DNA of 42,183 bases from Gemmatimonadota bacterium (GTDB lineage Bacteria > Gemmatimonadota > Gemmatimonadetes > Longimicrobiales > Longimicrobiaceae): the NCBI GenBank assembly GCA_028287185.1, contig JAQBQD010000144.1:1-42183 (forward strand), given 5' to 3'. Position 1 is the stretch's first letter. Every line of letters starts with the position of its first letter. Positions 32,888 to 41,926 of the stretch are shown piece by piece. The translations under genes and the position numbers were made by a program. Under the pieces are notes generated by a model that did no database searches, was not told the origin of the DNA, and saw nothing but the letters and a program-made list of their open reading frames with translations.

Positions 32888-34567
32888 ATGACCCGGAGAA
32901 CCCGAGCCCTTTTCCCCGCCGCGCGGCGCCGCGCCCTGGCCGCGGCCTCGCTCTGCGCCGTGGCCGCGTGCGGCGGCGGGGACGGCGCACAGGGCACGAA
33001 GGCGGCGTCGAACGTGAAGACCTTCGCCGGCGGCCCCGCGGGCGGCACCGTGATCTACCTGTCCGACCGCGAGCCCGACAACCTCAACCCGCTCACCTTC
33101 GACAGCAGCCCCGCCTTCCAGGTGGTGCACCTGCTCTTCCGCGCGCTGGCGCGGCGCGACAGCACGCTCAGCCACTACGTGCCCGACCTGCTGGAGAGAT
33201 GGGAGCCCGGCACCGCGCCCAACACGCTGGTCCTGCACGTGCGCCACGGCCTCAAGTGGCACGACGGCGTGCCCGTGACGGCGCAGGACGTGGTGTTCAC
33301 CATTCAGATGCAGCAGAGCGCCAAGATCGCCTCGCCGCGCAAGAACGACGTGCAGCCGGTGAAGTCCGTCTCCGCCCGCGACAGCTTCACGGTGGACGTG
33401 GCGCTGGACCGGCCCGGCATCTCCACCGTGAACGCGCTGCTGGAGGTGGTGCCCGTCCCCAAGCACCTGCTGGAGAAGGTGGACCCGGCGCAGATGCGCT
33501 TCGCCCCGTTCAGCACGCGGCCCGTGGGCAACGGCCTGTTCCGCTTCGAGAAGTGGGACCGCGGCCAGCAGCTCGTCGTCTCGGCCAACGCCGACGCGCC
33601 CGAGGGACGGCCCGCGCTGGACCGCGTGGTGATGCGCTTCGTGCCCGACGTGAACGCGGCCATGACCGACCTGCTGGCCGGCAACGGCGACGGGATGAAG
33701 GTGCCGGCCGACCAGAAGGCCCGCACCCGCGGCATCCGCACCGCCACACTCTATAACGCACCCCGCGTCCGCCCGGCGTGGATCGCCTGGAACGTCGCGA
33801 AGCCGCCCGTGGACGACCCCCGCGTGCGGCGCGCGGTTGCGATGGCCATCAACCGGCCGGACGTGGTGCAGCGCGTGTTCGGCGCCGAGGGCGAGGCGCT
33901 GCTCACGCCCCTTCCGCCGCGGCTGGCGGAGCACGACCCCGGCGTGCACCCGCTGCCGTACGACCCGGTCCGTGCGGGGGCGGCGCTGGACTCCGCCGGG
34001 TGGAAGGACACCAACGCCGACGGCATCCGCGACAAGGGCGGCCGCCCGTTGCGGCTGACGGTGGAGTACAACAGCGGCGACCAGAACCGGCGCGACGCCC
34101 TGGTGGCCATGCAGGCCACCCTTCACCAGGTGGGCGTCGACCTGCAGCTCCAGCCCTACGAGAGCACCACCTGGGTGGAACGCCTGCGCCACCGCGACTT
34201 CCAGGGCTCGTTCTGGGGGTGGGGATGGGGCCCGGGCGTGCTGGGGCCCAACGCCGTCGTCATCTGGAGCAGCAAGTCCATCCCGCCCAACGGCGCCAAC
34301 TTCGCCGGGTACGCCAACCCCAAGCTGGACCAACTCCTGGACGCCGTGGTGGTGGAGTCCGACCCCGCGAAGGCGAAGCAGCTCTGGACGCAGATCGAGC
34401 AGACGGTGGTGGACGACGCCGTGTACCTGCCCATCTACCTGGATCCCGAGTACTACGGCGTCAGCTCGCGCATCGCCAACGTGAAGATGCGCGGCATCGA
34501 GTGGTGGGAGGACATCCCCTACTGGTACGTCCCCACCGACAAGCGCATCGCCCGCGACGGCCGGTAG
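32888..34567 (+). CDS. Family-5 solute-binding lipoprotein (oligopeptide type)
   Basis: 559 aa. The start at 32888 gives a lipoprotein signal (ALAAASLCAVAAC, Cys28) after basic residues. Family marks: GGTVIYLSDREPDNLNPLTF, then PDLLERWEP, LHVRHGLKWHDGVPVTAQDVVFTI, and VGNGLFRFEKWDRGQ. RVRRAVAMAINRPDVV, RPLRLTVEYNSGDQNRRD and AGYANPKLDQLLD complete the pattern. Members bind oligopeptides, nickel or other substrates for ABC importers. No permease or ATPase gene is nearby, so the receptor is an orphan that presumably uses a transporter encoded elsewhere. The C-terminus ends in a short basic tail. Confidence 0.9.
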   Translation: MTRRTRALFPAARRRALAAASLCAVAACGGGDGAQGTKAASNVKTFAGGPAGGTVIYLSDREPDNLNPLTFDSSPAFQVVHLLFRALARRDSTLSHYVPDLLERWEPGTAPNTLVLHVRHGLKWHDGVPVTAQDVVFTIQMQQSAKIASPRKNDVQPVKSVSARDSFTVDVALDRPGISTVNALLEVVPVPKHLLEKVDPAQMRFAPFSTRPVGNGLFRFEKWDRGQQLVVSANADAPEGRPALDRVVMRFVPDVNAAMTDLLAGNGDGMKVPADQKARTRGIRTATLYNAPRVRPAWIAWNVAKPPVDDPRVRRAVAMAINRPDVVQRVFGAEGEALLTPLPPRLAEHDPGVHPLPYDPVRAGAALDSAGWKDTNADGIRDKGGRPLRLTVEYNSGDQNRRDALVAMQATLHQVGVDLQLQPYESTTWVERLRHRDFQGSFWGWGWGPGVLGPNAVVIWSSKSIPPNGANFAGYANPKLDQLLDAVVVESDPAKAKQLWTQIEQTVVDDAVYLPIYLDPEYYGVSSRIANVKMRGIEWWEDIPYWYVPTDKRIARDGR

Positions 34568-34602
34568 GGCAGGTCGTCGATGGTCCGATGGTCGATCGTC
34601 AT

Positions 34603-34650
34603 CGGTGGATCGGTGGATCGGTGGATCGGTGGATCGGTGGATCGGTGGAT
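34603..34650. repeat. Six tandem copies of CGGTGGAT
   Basis: Six perfect, uninterrupted copies of the 8-bp unit CGGTGGAT, followed by CGGGGATC. The word GGATCGGTGGAT also occurs singly elsewhere (near 9137). The 8-bp unit does not keep a reading frame of three, so it would vary freely only in non-coding DNA, as here. Likely a small VNTR. Confidence 0.9.
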
Positions 34651-34700
34651 CGGGGATCGCTGAGTCTGCACCGACCCTCACCTGATGACCGACGACGCGC

Positions 34701-34735
34701 GACGGCCCTCCTCGGCAAAACCGGGGAGGGCCGTC
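34701..34735. terminator. Terminator hairpin shared by the binding protein and PBP2 genes
   Basis: A 15-bp stem with one G-T pair (34701-34715 with 34721-34735) closing a CAAAA loop. It is the longest hairpin in the window and lies between converging genes. Confidence 0.7.
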
Positions 34736-34880
34736 GTCATGCGCGGGACACTTCAATTCGTGCGGAGGGCCGATCCGGCGCGGAGCAGCCCGCGCAGGCG
34801 GGCTTCGAGCAGTTCCAGCCGCGGGTTCAACCGCCTGGGCGTGTGTCGACGCCGGGCGGACGGCATCGACCGAATCCCCC

Positions 34881-36692
34881 TCAGCTCCCCTCCGGCTCCA
34901 GCGGCGGGTTGCCCGGAACATGATGGCGCTTGTTGAGATAGAAGTCCGCCACCTTCGCCGCGAGCGGGGCCGCCGTCTCGCCGCCGTGGCCGCCGAACTC
35001 CACGATGGTGGCGACCACGATCTCGGGGTCCTTGCCGTGCGGCCCGGCGAAGCCCGTGAACCAGGCGTGGTTGTGCTCCGGGTCCTGGCTGTTCTGCGCC
35101 GTGCCCGTCTTGCCGTACAGCGTCCAGTTCTCGAGCGCGACGGCGGCCGCGGTGCCGCCCTCCTCCACCACGCGGGCCATGGCCTCACGCACCGTGGCGA
35201 GTGTCTGGCGGCTCACGTGGAGATCGGTCTCCACCGGCGCGGCCCTGGCTCCGCGCACCACGTGGGGCGCCAGGGCGACACCGCTGGAGGCCAGTGCGGA
35301 GTAGAACTGGGCCATGCGGATGGGCGTCTGGTCGTTGGGTCCCTGGCCGATGGCGACGTTCATCACCTCGCTGGGCGGCGGGCGGTGCCCGAAGCGCTCG
35401 TGGTACCACTCGCGTGAGGCGGGGAAGGTGCCCGAGCGCTCGCTGGGCAGGTCCACGCCCGTCCGGTGCGAGAAGCCCATCCGCGTGCCCTCCGCCGCCA
35501 GCATGTCCAGCCCCAGGCGGATGCCGAGCTGGTAGAAGTACACGTTGCACGAGCTGGCGATGGCGCCCACCAGGTCCAGGAAGCCGTGCCCGTCCTTCTT
35601 GGCGCAGCGGGCGTAACGGCCCTGGAAGGTCATCCCGCCCGTGCAGGGGATGGGCATGCGGTCGCGCGGCCCGACCACCCGGTGTTCCAGCGCCACCACC
35701 GCCGTCGCCAGCTTCCACGTGCTGCCGGGTGGGTACGTCGCCAGGGTGGCGCGGTTCAGCATGGGGCGCGCGTTGCCCTCGTTCAGCGCGCGCCACACCT
35801 CGGGGCGGATGCGGCCGATGAGCTGGTTGGGGTCGTAGCTGGGCTGGCTGTACATCGCCAGGACCTCGCCCGTGCCCGGCACCATCGCCACGATCGCCCC
35901 CCGCTTGTCCTTGGGGAAGATCTGGTGGGCATAGCGCTGCAGGTCCAGGTCCACCGTGAGGCGCAGGTCGCTGCCCGCCTTGGGGGGCACGTACACCTGC
36001 TTGGCGAAGGTGCCCACCACCTTGCCCCGCGCGTCGACCTCCACGTAGCGCGCGCCGGGCGTGCCCCCCAGCGCGCGGTCGTAGGCGCGCTCCACGCCCG
36101 CCTTGCCCACGTGCTGCCCGCTGCGGTAGCCCGTCCACGCGCGGCTCAGCAGCTCCGCGTCGCTGATCTCGGCCACGTAACCGATCACGTGGCCCATCGA
36201 CTCGCCGTAGGGGTAATGGCGGATGGGATGGGGATCGAGGATCACGCCCGGCATGCGCCCGCGGCCCTCCTCCAGCTTGGACACCTGGCCGAAGGTGAGA
36301 CCGTCCGAGATGGTGACGGGCTCGATGCGGCTCTTCCGCGACTGCGCCACGATCTGCTCCACCTCGGCCGAGTCCAGGCCCAGCAGCCCCCGCAGCGGCT
36401 CCAGCCGTCGGCGGATGGAGTCCGGCGGGCCGGGCTCCAGCGCCAGCGTGTACCCGGCCACCGTCTCGGCCACCACGCGCCCGTCGCGGTCGTAGATGGT
36501 GCCGCGGGGGGCCGGCACCGGCACCACGCGGAAGCGGTTGCCGTCCGCGCGCAGGTTGAACTCGTTGTTGCGGACGATCTGGGTGCGGAAGAACGCCGCG
36601 CCCAGGCAGCAGAGCACGGCGAAGATGGCCAGCGTGGCCTGAACCGCCCGCTGGCGGCGGGAGCTCGGGTGGAACGGGTTCTCGGGACGCAC
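34881..36692 (-). CDS. mrdA: Penicillin-binding protein 2 (MrdA)
   Basis: About 603 aa. Transpeptidase of the elongasome, acting with RodA in the periplasm. One membrane helix (VQATLAIFAVLCCLGAAFF) is followed by the pedestal (PVPAPRGTIYDRDGRVVAE) and YGESMGHVIGYV. The transpeptidase domain has STWK (Ser324, Lys327), SSCN and YGKTGTA: all three class-B active-site motifs intact. The start is uncertain: GTG 36692 gives a normal-length cytoplasmic tail (VRPENPFHPSSRRQRA); GTG 36806 is also in frame but passes through an AT-rich stretch that looks like a promoter. Neither has a clear ribosome site. mreC, mreD and rodA are not next to it. Confidence 0.9.
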   Translation of the reverse strand: MRPENPFHPSSRRQRAVQATLAIFAVLCCLGAAFFRTQIVRNNEFNLRADGNRFRVVPVPAPRGTIYDRDGRVVAETVAGYTLALEPGPPDSIRRRLEPLRGLLGLDSAEVEQIVAQSRKSRIEPVTISDGLTFGQVSKLEEGRGRMPGVILDPHPIRHYPYGESMGHVIGYVAEISDAELLSRAWTGYRSGQHVGKAGVERAYDRALGGTPGARYVEVDARGKVVGTFAKQVYVPPKAGSDLRLTVDLDLQRYAHQIFPKDKRGAIVAMVPGTGEVLAMYSQPSYDPNQLIGRIRPEVWRALNEGNARPMLNRATLATYPPGSTWKLATAVVALEHRVVGPRDRMPIPCTGGMTFQGRYARCAKKDGHGFLDLVGAIASSCNVYFYQLGIRLGLDMLAAEGTRMGFSHRTGVDLPSERSGTFPASREWYHERFGHRPPPSEVMNVAIGQGPNDQTPIRMAQFYSALASSGVALAPHVVRGARAAPVETDLHVSRQTLATVREAMARVVEEGGTAAAVALENWTLYGKTGTAQNSQDPEHNHAWFTGFAGPHGKDPEIVVATIVEFGGHGGETAAPLAAKVADFYLNKRHHVPGNPPLEPEGS

Positions 36693-37055
36693 GGAAGCGG
36701 GTGCGGGGCGCGGCGGAAGAAAAGACGACGGGCCGGAATTCTTTTCGCGAGCCGTAAAGTTATATGGCCAAATGGCTTCTCGCCAGCCCGCCCGGTGCCT
36801 CGCCACCGGGGGACCTTTCCCCGTGGCAGGGGGGTATTCGACGCCTCCACCCGGGGATACGCGCGGAACTCGAAGGCCGGCCCCGGCCTGCGCCCATGGG
36901 TGCGGGCCGCCCCCTCACGGCGAGCCGGCGGGCACGATTGTTGACGTACGCCGCACCGGCCCAAATCCGCAGATCCGTTCCGCGGAGTGCCCGTCCGACG
37001 GCGCTCGCCGCCGGCCGCTCCGCTCTCTTTTCTCTCGTCCATCCAAGAGCACTGA
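36693..37055. other. Divergent intergenic region, PBP2 and rho
   Basis: About 360 bp. Contains an AT-rich patch (36739-36776), in which TATAAC on the minus strand (36764-36759) could be a -10 for PBP2, and a TTGACG (36941-36946) facing rho without a good -10. No gene seen. Confidence 0.45.
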
Positions 37056-38228
37056 ATGACCGTATCTCAGCCCGCCGCATCGGCGTTGCCTGATTCCGCC
37101 CCTGCCGCGCTCGCGCAGGGCATTCTCGAGATCCTTTCCAGCGGCAGCGGCTTCCTTCGCCACGCCGCCAACGGCTTCCTGGCCGCCGAGGGCGACGCCT
37201 TCGTCCCCCAGTCCCTCATCCGCCGCTTCGGCCTGCGCACGGGCGACAAGGTGGAGGGCGAGCTGGGCACTCCCCCCGGCCGCGGCAAGAGCCCGCCGCT
37301 GGAGTCGGTGCGCGCGGTGAACTCGCTGGACCCGGAGCTGGCCCGCGGCCGCCCCGAGTTCGGCTCGCTGCCCGCCACCTACCCCGACGAGCGGCTGGTG
37401 CTGGAGTGCGTCTCCACCCGGCGCGGCGCGGGCAAGGACTTCACCAACCGCATCATCGACCTGATCGCGCCCCTGGGCAAGGGCCAGCGCGCCCTGATCG
37501 TGGCCCCGGCGCGCGCCGGCAAGACCACGGTGCTCACCGCCATCCTCGAAGGCGTGTCCGTCAACTATCCAGAGGCCGAGCTGATCGTGCTGCTGGTGGA
37601 CGAGCGCCCGGAAGAGGTGACGGAGATGGAGATGCTGGGCTACGGCCAGGTGGTCGCCAGCTCCTTCGACTGCCCCGCCGAGCGCCACGTCACCGTCGCC
37701 GAGATGGTGCTGGAGAACGCCCGCCGCCAGGTGGAGAGCGGCCGCGACGTGGTGATCGTGCTGGACTCGCTCACCCGCCTGGCCCGCGCGTACAACACCA
37801 GCGAACGCGGCACGGGCCGCATGCTCTCGGGCGGCATCGACAGCGGCGCCCTGGAGAAGCCCAAGCGCTTCTTCGGCAGCGCGCGCAAGGTGCGCGGGGG
37901 CACGGGCAGCCTCACCATCATCGCCACCGCCCTGATCGACACGGGCAGCCGCGGCGACGAGGTGATCTTCGAGGAGTTCAAGGGCACCGGCAACTGCGAG
38001 ATCGTGCTGGACCGCGAGCTGGCCGACAAGCGCATCTTCCCCGCCATCAACGTGGAGAAGAGCGGCACCCGCCGCGAGGACCTGCTGCTGCCGCCCGAGT
38101 CCCTGGACAAGGTGTTCCAGCTTCGCCGCGCGCTGCACTCGCTGCAGCCCGACGACGCCGTGCAGCTCCTGGTCAAGCAGATGGCCGACACCAAGTCGAA
38201 CACCGAGCTGCTGAGCAAGCTGCGCTAG
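37056..38228 (+). CDS. rho: Transcription termination factor Rho
   Basis: 390 aa. Hexameric RNA-dependent ATPase that ends transcription. An OB-type RNA-binding domain starts at about residue 20 (GILEILSSGSGFLR, then RRFGLRTGDKVEGEL), and the ATPase has the P-loop APARAGKT (150-157), LLVDERPEEVTEM, YNTSERGTGRMLSGG and FFGSARKVRGGTGSLTII. It lacks the small N-terminal helical bundle (Rho_N) of E. coli Rho; the first 20 residues are Ala/Pro-rich. The P-loop departs from the near-universal APPKAGKT at two positions (Pro to Ala, Lys to Arg, at 152 and 153). A hairpin follows at 38259-38287. The AGAG before ATG is a weak ribosome site. Confidence 0.96.
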   Translation: MTVSQPAASALPDSAPAALAQGILEILSSGSGFLRHAANGFLAAEGDAFVPQSLIRRFGLRTGDKVEGELGTPPGRGKSPPLESVRAVNSLDPELARGRPEFGSLPATYPDERLVLECVSTRRGAGKDFTNRIIDLIAPLGKGQRALIVAPARAGKTTVLTAILEGVSVNYPEAELIVLLVDERPEEVTEMEMLGYGQVVASSFDCPAERHVTVAEMVLENARRQVESGRDVVIVLDSLTRLARAYNTSERGTGRMLSGGIDSGALEKPKRFFGSARKVRGGTGSLTIIATALIDTGSRGDEVIFEEFKGTGNCEIVLDRELADKRIFPAINVEKSGTRREDLLLPPESLDKVFQLRRALHSLQPDDAVQLLVKQMADTKSNTELLSKLR

Positions 38229-38683
38229 GCTCCGGTCCGCAGGTCGATCCAAGACGAAGGGGGCGCCTCCGGCACGGAGGCGCCCCCTCGTCGCTGTCCC
38301 GCCATCCCACGACCACCGCACAAACGTCGATCGATGTCCCGTCTCGACGGTTCGACCTCGCTGGCCGCTCATCCCCCGGCTGCTCGATCGATCCATCGCA
38401 CGCCGCGAAACCGGGATCGGAGGCACCGCCCGATGCGCCGCTCGATGGACGAGCGGGTCCGCGTGCTCACGGTCGGATTCGATGACGGAAGCGCGACGCG
38501 GGCGGGAGGATGGCAGGTCGTCGGTACGTCCGGGAGTGGCTCCGCGCCGGAAGGTGGAGCACGCGAAGGACTACCCGCTGACCCAGGCCGGGTCCCGGGC
38601 GAGGGCGGCGGGTCCAACGTCGGGCGAGGACGACGGGTGGTACGGGGCGCGGAGGGTACGGCGGGAGAACGGACGGGGGCGGG
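38229..38683. other. Intergenic region between rho and the response regulator
   Basis: About 455 bp between converging genes. Contains the rho terminator (38259-38287) and otherwise high-GC sequence with no gene that I can support. Confidence 0.45.
38259..38287 (+). terminator. Terminator hairpin after rho
   Basis: A perfect 13-bp stem, GGGGGCGCCTCCG (38259-38271) with CGGAGGCGCCCCC (38275-38287), and a 3-base loop. No T-run follows. Confidence 0.65.
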
Positions 38684-39052
38684 TCAGCTCTTCGACAGCG
38701 TCTCGATGGCGCCCAGCAGGTCGCGCGTGGCGACAGGCTTCACCAGGTACAGCGAGCAGCCGGCCTGGAGCGCGGCGTCCCGGTCGTCGTCGAAGGCGCG
38801 CCCCGTGAGCGCGACGATGGGCATGGGGCGGGGGCCGGCGCAGAGGGCGCGGGCCACGTCCACGCCGTTGGCGTCGGGCAGGCCCAGGTCCAGCACCACC
38901 ACGTCGGGGCGGACGGCGGCGGCCAGGGAGAGCGCCTCGCCCCCGGTGGCGGCGCTGTCCACCCGGTATCCGCACTCGCGCAGCAGCAGGGTGAAGGCCC
39001 CGCGGATGGCGGCGTCGTCCTCCACCAGCAGCACCAGCGGCGCGTCCGTCAC
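38684..39052 (-). CDS. Stand-alone response-regulator receiver protein
   Basis: 122 aa, a single REC domain with no output domain. Acidic pocket Glu11-Asp12-Asp13, phospho-acceptor Asp55 ([10 protein letters not shown]), Thr83 and Lys105 (LYLVKP) are all in place. GTG start overlaps the kinase stop (GTGA), so it is translationally coupled to the kinase and is very likely its substrate. As with other single-domain receivers, it should act by binding a partner protein rather than DNA. Confidence 0.9.
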   Translation of the reverse strand: MTDAPLVLLVEDDAAIRGAFTLLLRECGYRVDSAATGGEALSLAAAVRPDVVVLDLGLPDANGVDVARALCAGPRPMPIVALTGRAFDDDRDAALQAGCSLYLVKPVATRDLLGAIETLSKS

Positions 39053-39984
39053 GACGGGAGCGGGGTGTCCGGGACGACCTCGGGGGTGGGAAGCGTGAAG
39101 AAGAAGCGGCTTCCCCTGCCCAGCTCGCTCTCGACCCAGATGCGCCCGCCGTGCAACTGCACGAACTTGCGCGCGATGGCGAGGCCCAGGCCCGTGCCGT
39201 GGTGGATGCGGGCGCGCGAGGCGTCCACCTGCGCGAACTCCTGGAAGATCAGCTCGTGGTGCTGCTCGTCGATGCCGATCCCGCTGTCCGCCACCTGCAC
39301 CTCCACCCAGCCCGGGTCCGACGCCGAGGGCCGGGCCTCCACCCGCACCGATCCCAGGTCGGGGGTGAAGTCGATGGCGTTGCCGATCAGGTTGCCCAGG
39401 ATGTGCGCCACCTTGTCGCGGTCGGCCAGCACGCGGGGCAGGTCGCGGGGGAGGGGCGCCGCGAAGCGCAGGCTCTTCCGGGAGATGAGCGACGCGTTCA
39501 TGTCGTGCACGGCGGCCACCACGTCGTCCAGGCGGAACTCCGTGGGCTGCAGCGAGATGGCCCGCGCGTTGGTGCGCGCGTAGGTGAGGATGTCCTCGAT
39601 CATGCCCAGGAGCTGCCGGCACGACGAGATCATGCTCTCGATGGCCTCGCGCTGCCGGGCCGAGACTTCCCCCAGCAGCCCGTCGCGCAGGATCTCGCCG
39701 TAGGTGACGATGGCCGTGAGCGGCGTGCGCAGCTCGTGCGAGACGTTGGCCAGGAACTGCGACTTGGCCACGTCCAGGTTCCGCAGCTCCAGGATGGTGC
39801 GGTCCAGCTCCTCGATGCGGGCCGCCGTGCCGCCGGCGGGGGCGTCGTCCAGCACCAGCGCCACGCCGGTCCCGGCCGCGCCGGCCCCGTCCTCCAGCAC
39901 GCGGAAGCCTTCGCGGGCCAGCAGCTCGCGAAGCCGCGCGGCGGTGCCTTCGTCGCCCGCGATGTGAAGTCGGAGTTGGGTCAT
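39049..39984 (-). CDS. Cytoplasmic sensor histidine kinase
   Basis: 311 aa, no membrane helix. The first 60 residues ([18 protein letters not shown]...) look like the front half of a receiver-like or other alpha/beta fold and may be a sensor or a decayed receiver. A short coiled linker is followed by HisKA with His83 in [13 protein letters not shown] and the ATP-binding domain with N-box [12 protein letters not shown]1 VADSGIGID and G2 [12 protein letters not shown]. All catalytic parts are intact. The gene follows the ABC exporter gene by 36 bp and overlaps the receiver gene, forming a three-gene unit. Signal unknown. Confidence 0.92.
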   Translation of the reverse strand: MTQLRLHIAGDEGTAARLRELLAREGFRVLEDGAGAAGTGVALVLDDAPAGGTAARIEELDRTILELRNLDVAKSQFLANVSHELRTPLTAIVTYGEILRDGLLGEVSARQREAIESMISSCRQLLGMIEDILTYARTNARAISLQPTEFRLDDVVAAVHDMNASLISRKSLRFAAPLPRDLPRVLADRDKVAHILGNLIGNAIDFTPDLGSVRVEARPSASDPGWVEVQVADSGIGIDEQHHELIFQEFAQVDASRARIHHGTGLGLAIARKFVQLHGGRIWVESELGRGSRFFFTLPTPEVVPDTPLPS

Positions 39985-40020
39985 TCCGTCCGGAAAGGGA
40001 AAACGTATGAGTCAGCCAAT

Positions 40021-41808
40021 TTAGACGCCGTTCCCCGCGCGGGCAAGGATTGCCCCGCCTTCCACCTCCTCGGCCAGAAGCTGACGGCGCTGCAATCCGG
40101 CGTATACGCCCCCCTGGCGGAGCAGCTCGGCGTGGGTCCCCCGCTCGGCCAGGCGCCCGTCCTCCAGCACCAGGATCAGGTCCGCGTCCTTCACCGCCGT
40201 CACCCGGTGGCTCACGATCACGCTCGTGCGCCCGGCCATCACCCCGCGCAGCCCTTCCAGGATCTCGGCCTCGGTGTGCGTGTCCACGGCGGACAGGGCG
40301 TCGTCCAGCACCAGGACGGGCGCGTCGCGGGCCACGGCGCGGGCCAGCGCCGCCCGCTGCTTCTGGCCGCCGGACAGGTTGATGCCGCGCTCGCCCAGCA
40401 GCGTGTCGTACCCCGCGGGGAACTCCTCCACCGACGTGTGGAGCTGCGCCACCTTCGCCGCCGCGCGCACCCGCTCGCCCGCCTCCGGCGCGTCGGGCGA
40501 CGCCAGCCCCAGCGCCAGGTTCTCGGCGATGCTGGCCGAGAACAGGAAGGTGTCCTGCGGCACCAGCGCCACCGCGGCGCGCAGGCGGTGCAGGTCCCAC
40601 CGGGGCAGCGGCACGCCGTCCAGCAGCACCTCGCCCGCCGTGGGGTCGTACAGGCGCGAGAGGAGGGCGATGATGGTGCTCTTGCCGCTCCCCGTGGGCC
40701 CCACGACGGCCACGGTGGCGCCGGCGGGCACGCGAAACGACACCCCGTGCAGAACTTCCCGCTCCGTGCCGGGGTACCGGAACGACACCCCGCGGAACTC
40801 GAGCTCGCCCCGGACGTCCGCCGGGGCGTGGGCGTCCGCCGGGCCGGCGACGGCGGGCACGGCCTGCAGGATGGCGGACACGCGTCCCATCGAGGCGGAG
40901 CCGCGCTGGAAGAGGTTGATCACCCACCCCAGGGCGATCAGCGGCCAGATCAGCATCCCCAGGTACAGCACGAAGAGCACGAAGTCGCCCACCGTGATGC
41001 GCCCGGCGGCGATCTGGTGCCCGCCCACCCAGAGCGACAGCGCCATCGACAGTCCCGCCAGCAGGGTGAGCAGCGGGTAGAACATGCCCGAGGTGCGCGC
41101 CAGGCCCACGTTTCGCCGCATGTAGTCGCGCGACGCCTCGCGGAAGCGGTCCGTCTGGTCGTCCTCCTGCCCGTACGCCTTGACGATGCGCGCCCCGGCC
41201 AGGTTCTCCTGCGCCATCGTGGACAGCGCCCCGAACTGCTCCTGGATCTTCTCGAAGCGGTCGAGGATGACCTTGCTGAAGCCCAGCGTCACCGGCGGCA
41301 GCAGCAGCATGGGGACCAGCGACACCCCCGTCATCCGCGGGTCGATCCACGCCATGCGGGTCAGCGCGAAGACGGCGAAGACGAAGGTGTTGACCAGGTA
41401 CATGTAGGCCGGCCCCGCCACCATCCGCACCGCCTGCAGGTCGTTGGTCGCCCGGCTCATGATCTCGCCGGTGGGGTGTGCGTCGTGGAAGGCGGCGTCC
41501 AGGCGCAGCAGGTGGGCGAACAGGTCGTCGCGCAGGTCCGTCTCCACGCGGCGGCTGATGCCGTTCAGGACCTGGCGCATGCCGAAGCGCGCGGCGCCCG
41601 CCAGCACGGCCACGCCCACCGACAGCGCGGCGAAGCGGAAGATGCCGGCGCCCGCGGGCCCGTGCCCCTCCATCACGTCCACGCCGCGCTTCAGGCACTC
41701 CAGGCTGGCGACGCTCAGCAGGTTGGCGAGCACCACCATCACCAGCCCCCAGGCGATGGGGCCGCGGTAGGGGCGCAGGTAGGGAAGGATCGCGCGAAGC
41801 TGCTTCAC
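40021..41808 (-). CDS. ABC exporter half-transporter with degenerate Walker B
   Basis: 595 aa. GTG start with an AGGA site. Six-helix exporter domain (residues 1-310) then the ATPase: Walker A GPTGSGKST (370-378), Q-loop in VALVPQDTF, signature LSGGQ (478-482). The Walker B/D-loop reads LVLDDALSAVD, so the catalytic Glu is Asp503; the switch His (IVSHRV) is kept. A Glu-to-Asp change at this place is typical of the degenerate site in heterodimeric exporters (MdlA, BmrC, TM287 types), whose partner normally lies next to it. No partner is adjacent here. Substrate unknown; lipids, drugs or peptides are possible. It leads the operon with the kinase and receiver. Confidence 0.9.
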   Translation of the reverse strand: MKQLRAILPYLRPYRGPIAWGLVMVVLANLLSVASLECLKRGVDVMEGHGPAGAGIFRFAALSVGVAVLAGAARFGMRQVLNGISRRVETDLRDDLFAHLLRLDAAFHDAHPTGEIMSRATNDLQAVRMVAGPAYMYLVNTFVFAVFALTRMAWIDPRMTGVSLVPMLLLPPVTLGFSKVILDRFEKIQEQFGALSTMAQENLAGARIVKAYGQEDDQTDRFREASRDYMRRNVGLARTSGMFYPLLTLLAGLSMALSLWVGGHQIAAGRITVGDFVLFVLYLGMLIWPLIALGWVINLFQRGSASMGRVSAILQAVPAVAGPADAHAPADVRGELEFRGVSFRYPGTEREVLHGVSFRVPAGATVAVVGPTGSGKSTIIALLSRLYDPTAGEVLLDGVPLPRWDLHRLRAAVALVPQDTFLFSASIAENLALGLASPDAPEAGERVRAAAKVAQLHTSVEEFPAGYDTLLGERGINLSGGQKQRAALARAVARDAPVLVLDDALSAVDTHTEAEILEGLRGVMAGRTSVIVSHRVTAVKDADLILVLEDGRLAERGTHAELLRQGGVYAGLQRRQLLAEEVEGGAILARAGNGV

Positions 41809-41926
41809 CGTGGTCCTGGCATTCCGGTTGCCCCTTGCGGGGCCGAGGCGTGTGGGGACGAGCGGGGTGGAGGATACCCCTCCTTATGCGGTAAATCAAG
41901 CCACCATACGGATTAGGAGCCGTTCG

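Larger units (their letters stand above)
34568..34880. other. Intergenic region with repeat and shared terminator
   Basis: About 310 bp between the converging binding-protein and PBP2 genes. It holds the 8-bp tandem repeat (34603-34650) and a strong hairpin (34701-34735); no gene. Confidence 0.6.

Noticed and set aside
29983..33048. A 1021-codon minus frame that would extend the NamZ protein
   Set aside because: The part before 31323 is shadow of the Eis-like and binding-protein genes; the lipoprotein signal at 31323 marks the true start.
34603..34650. CRISPR array
   Set aside because: Units are 8 bp, directly adjacent and without spacers; no cas genes.
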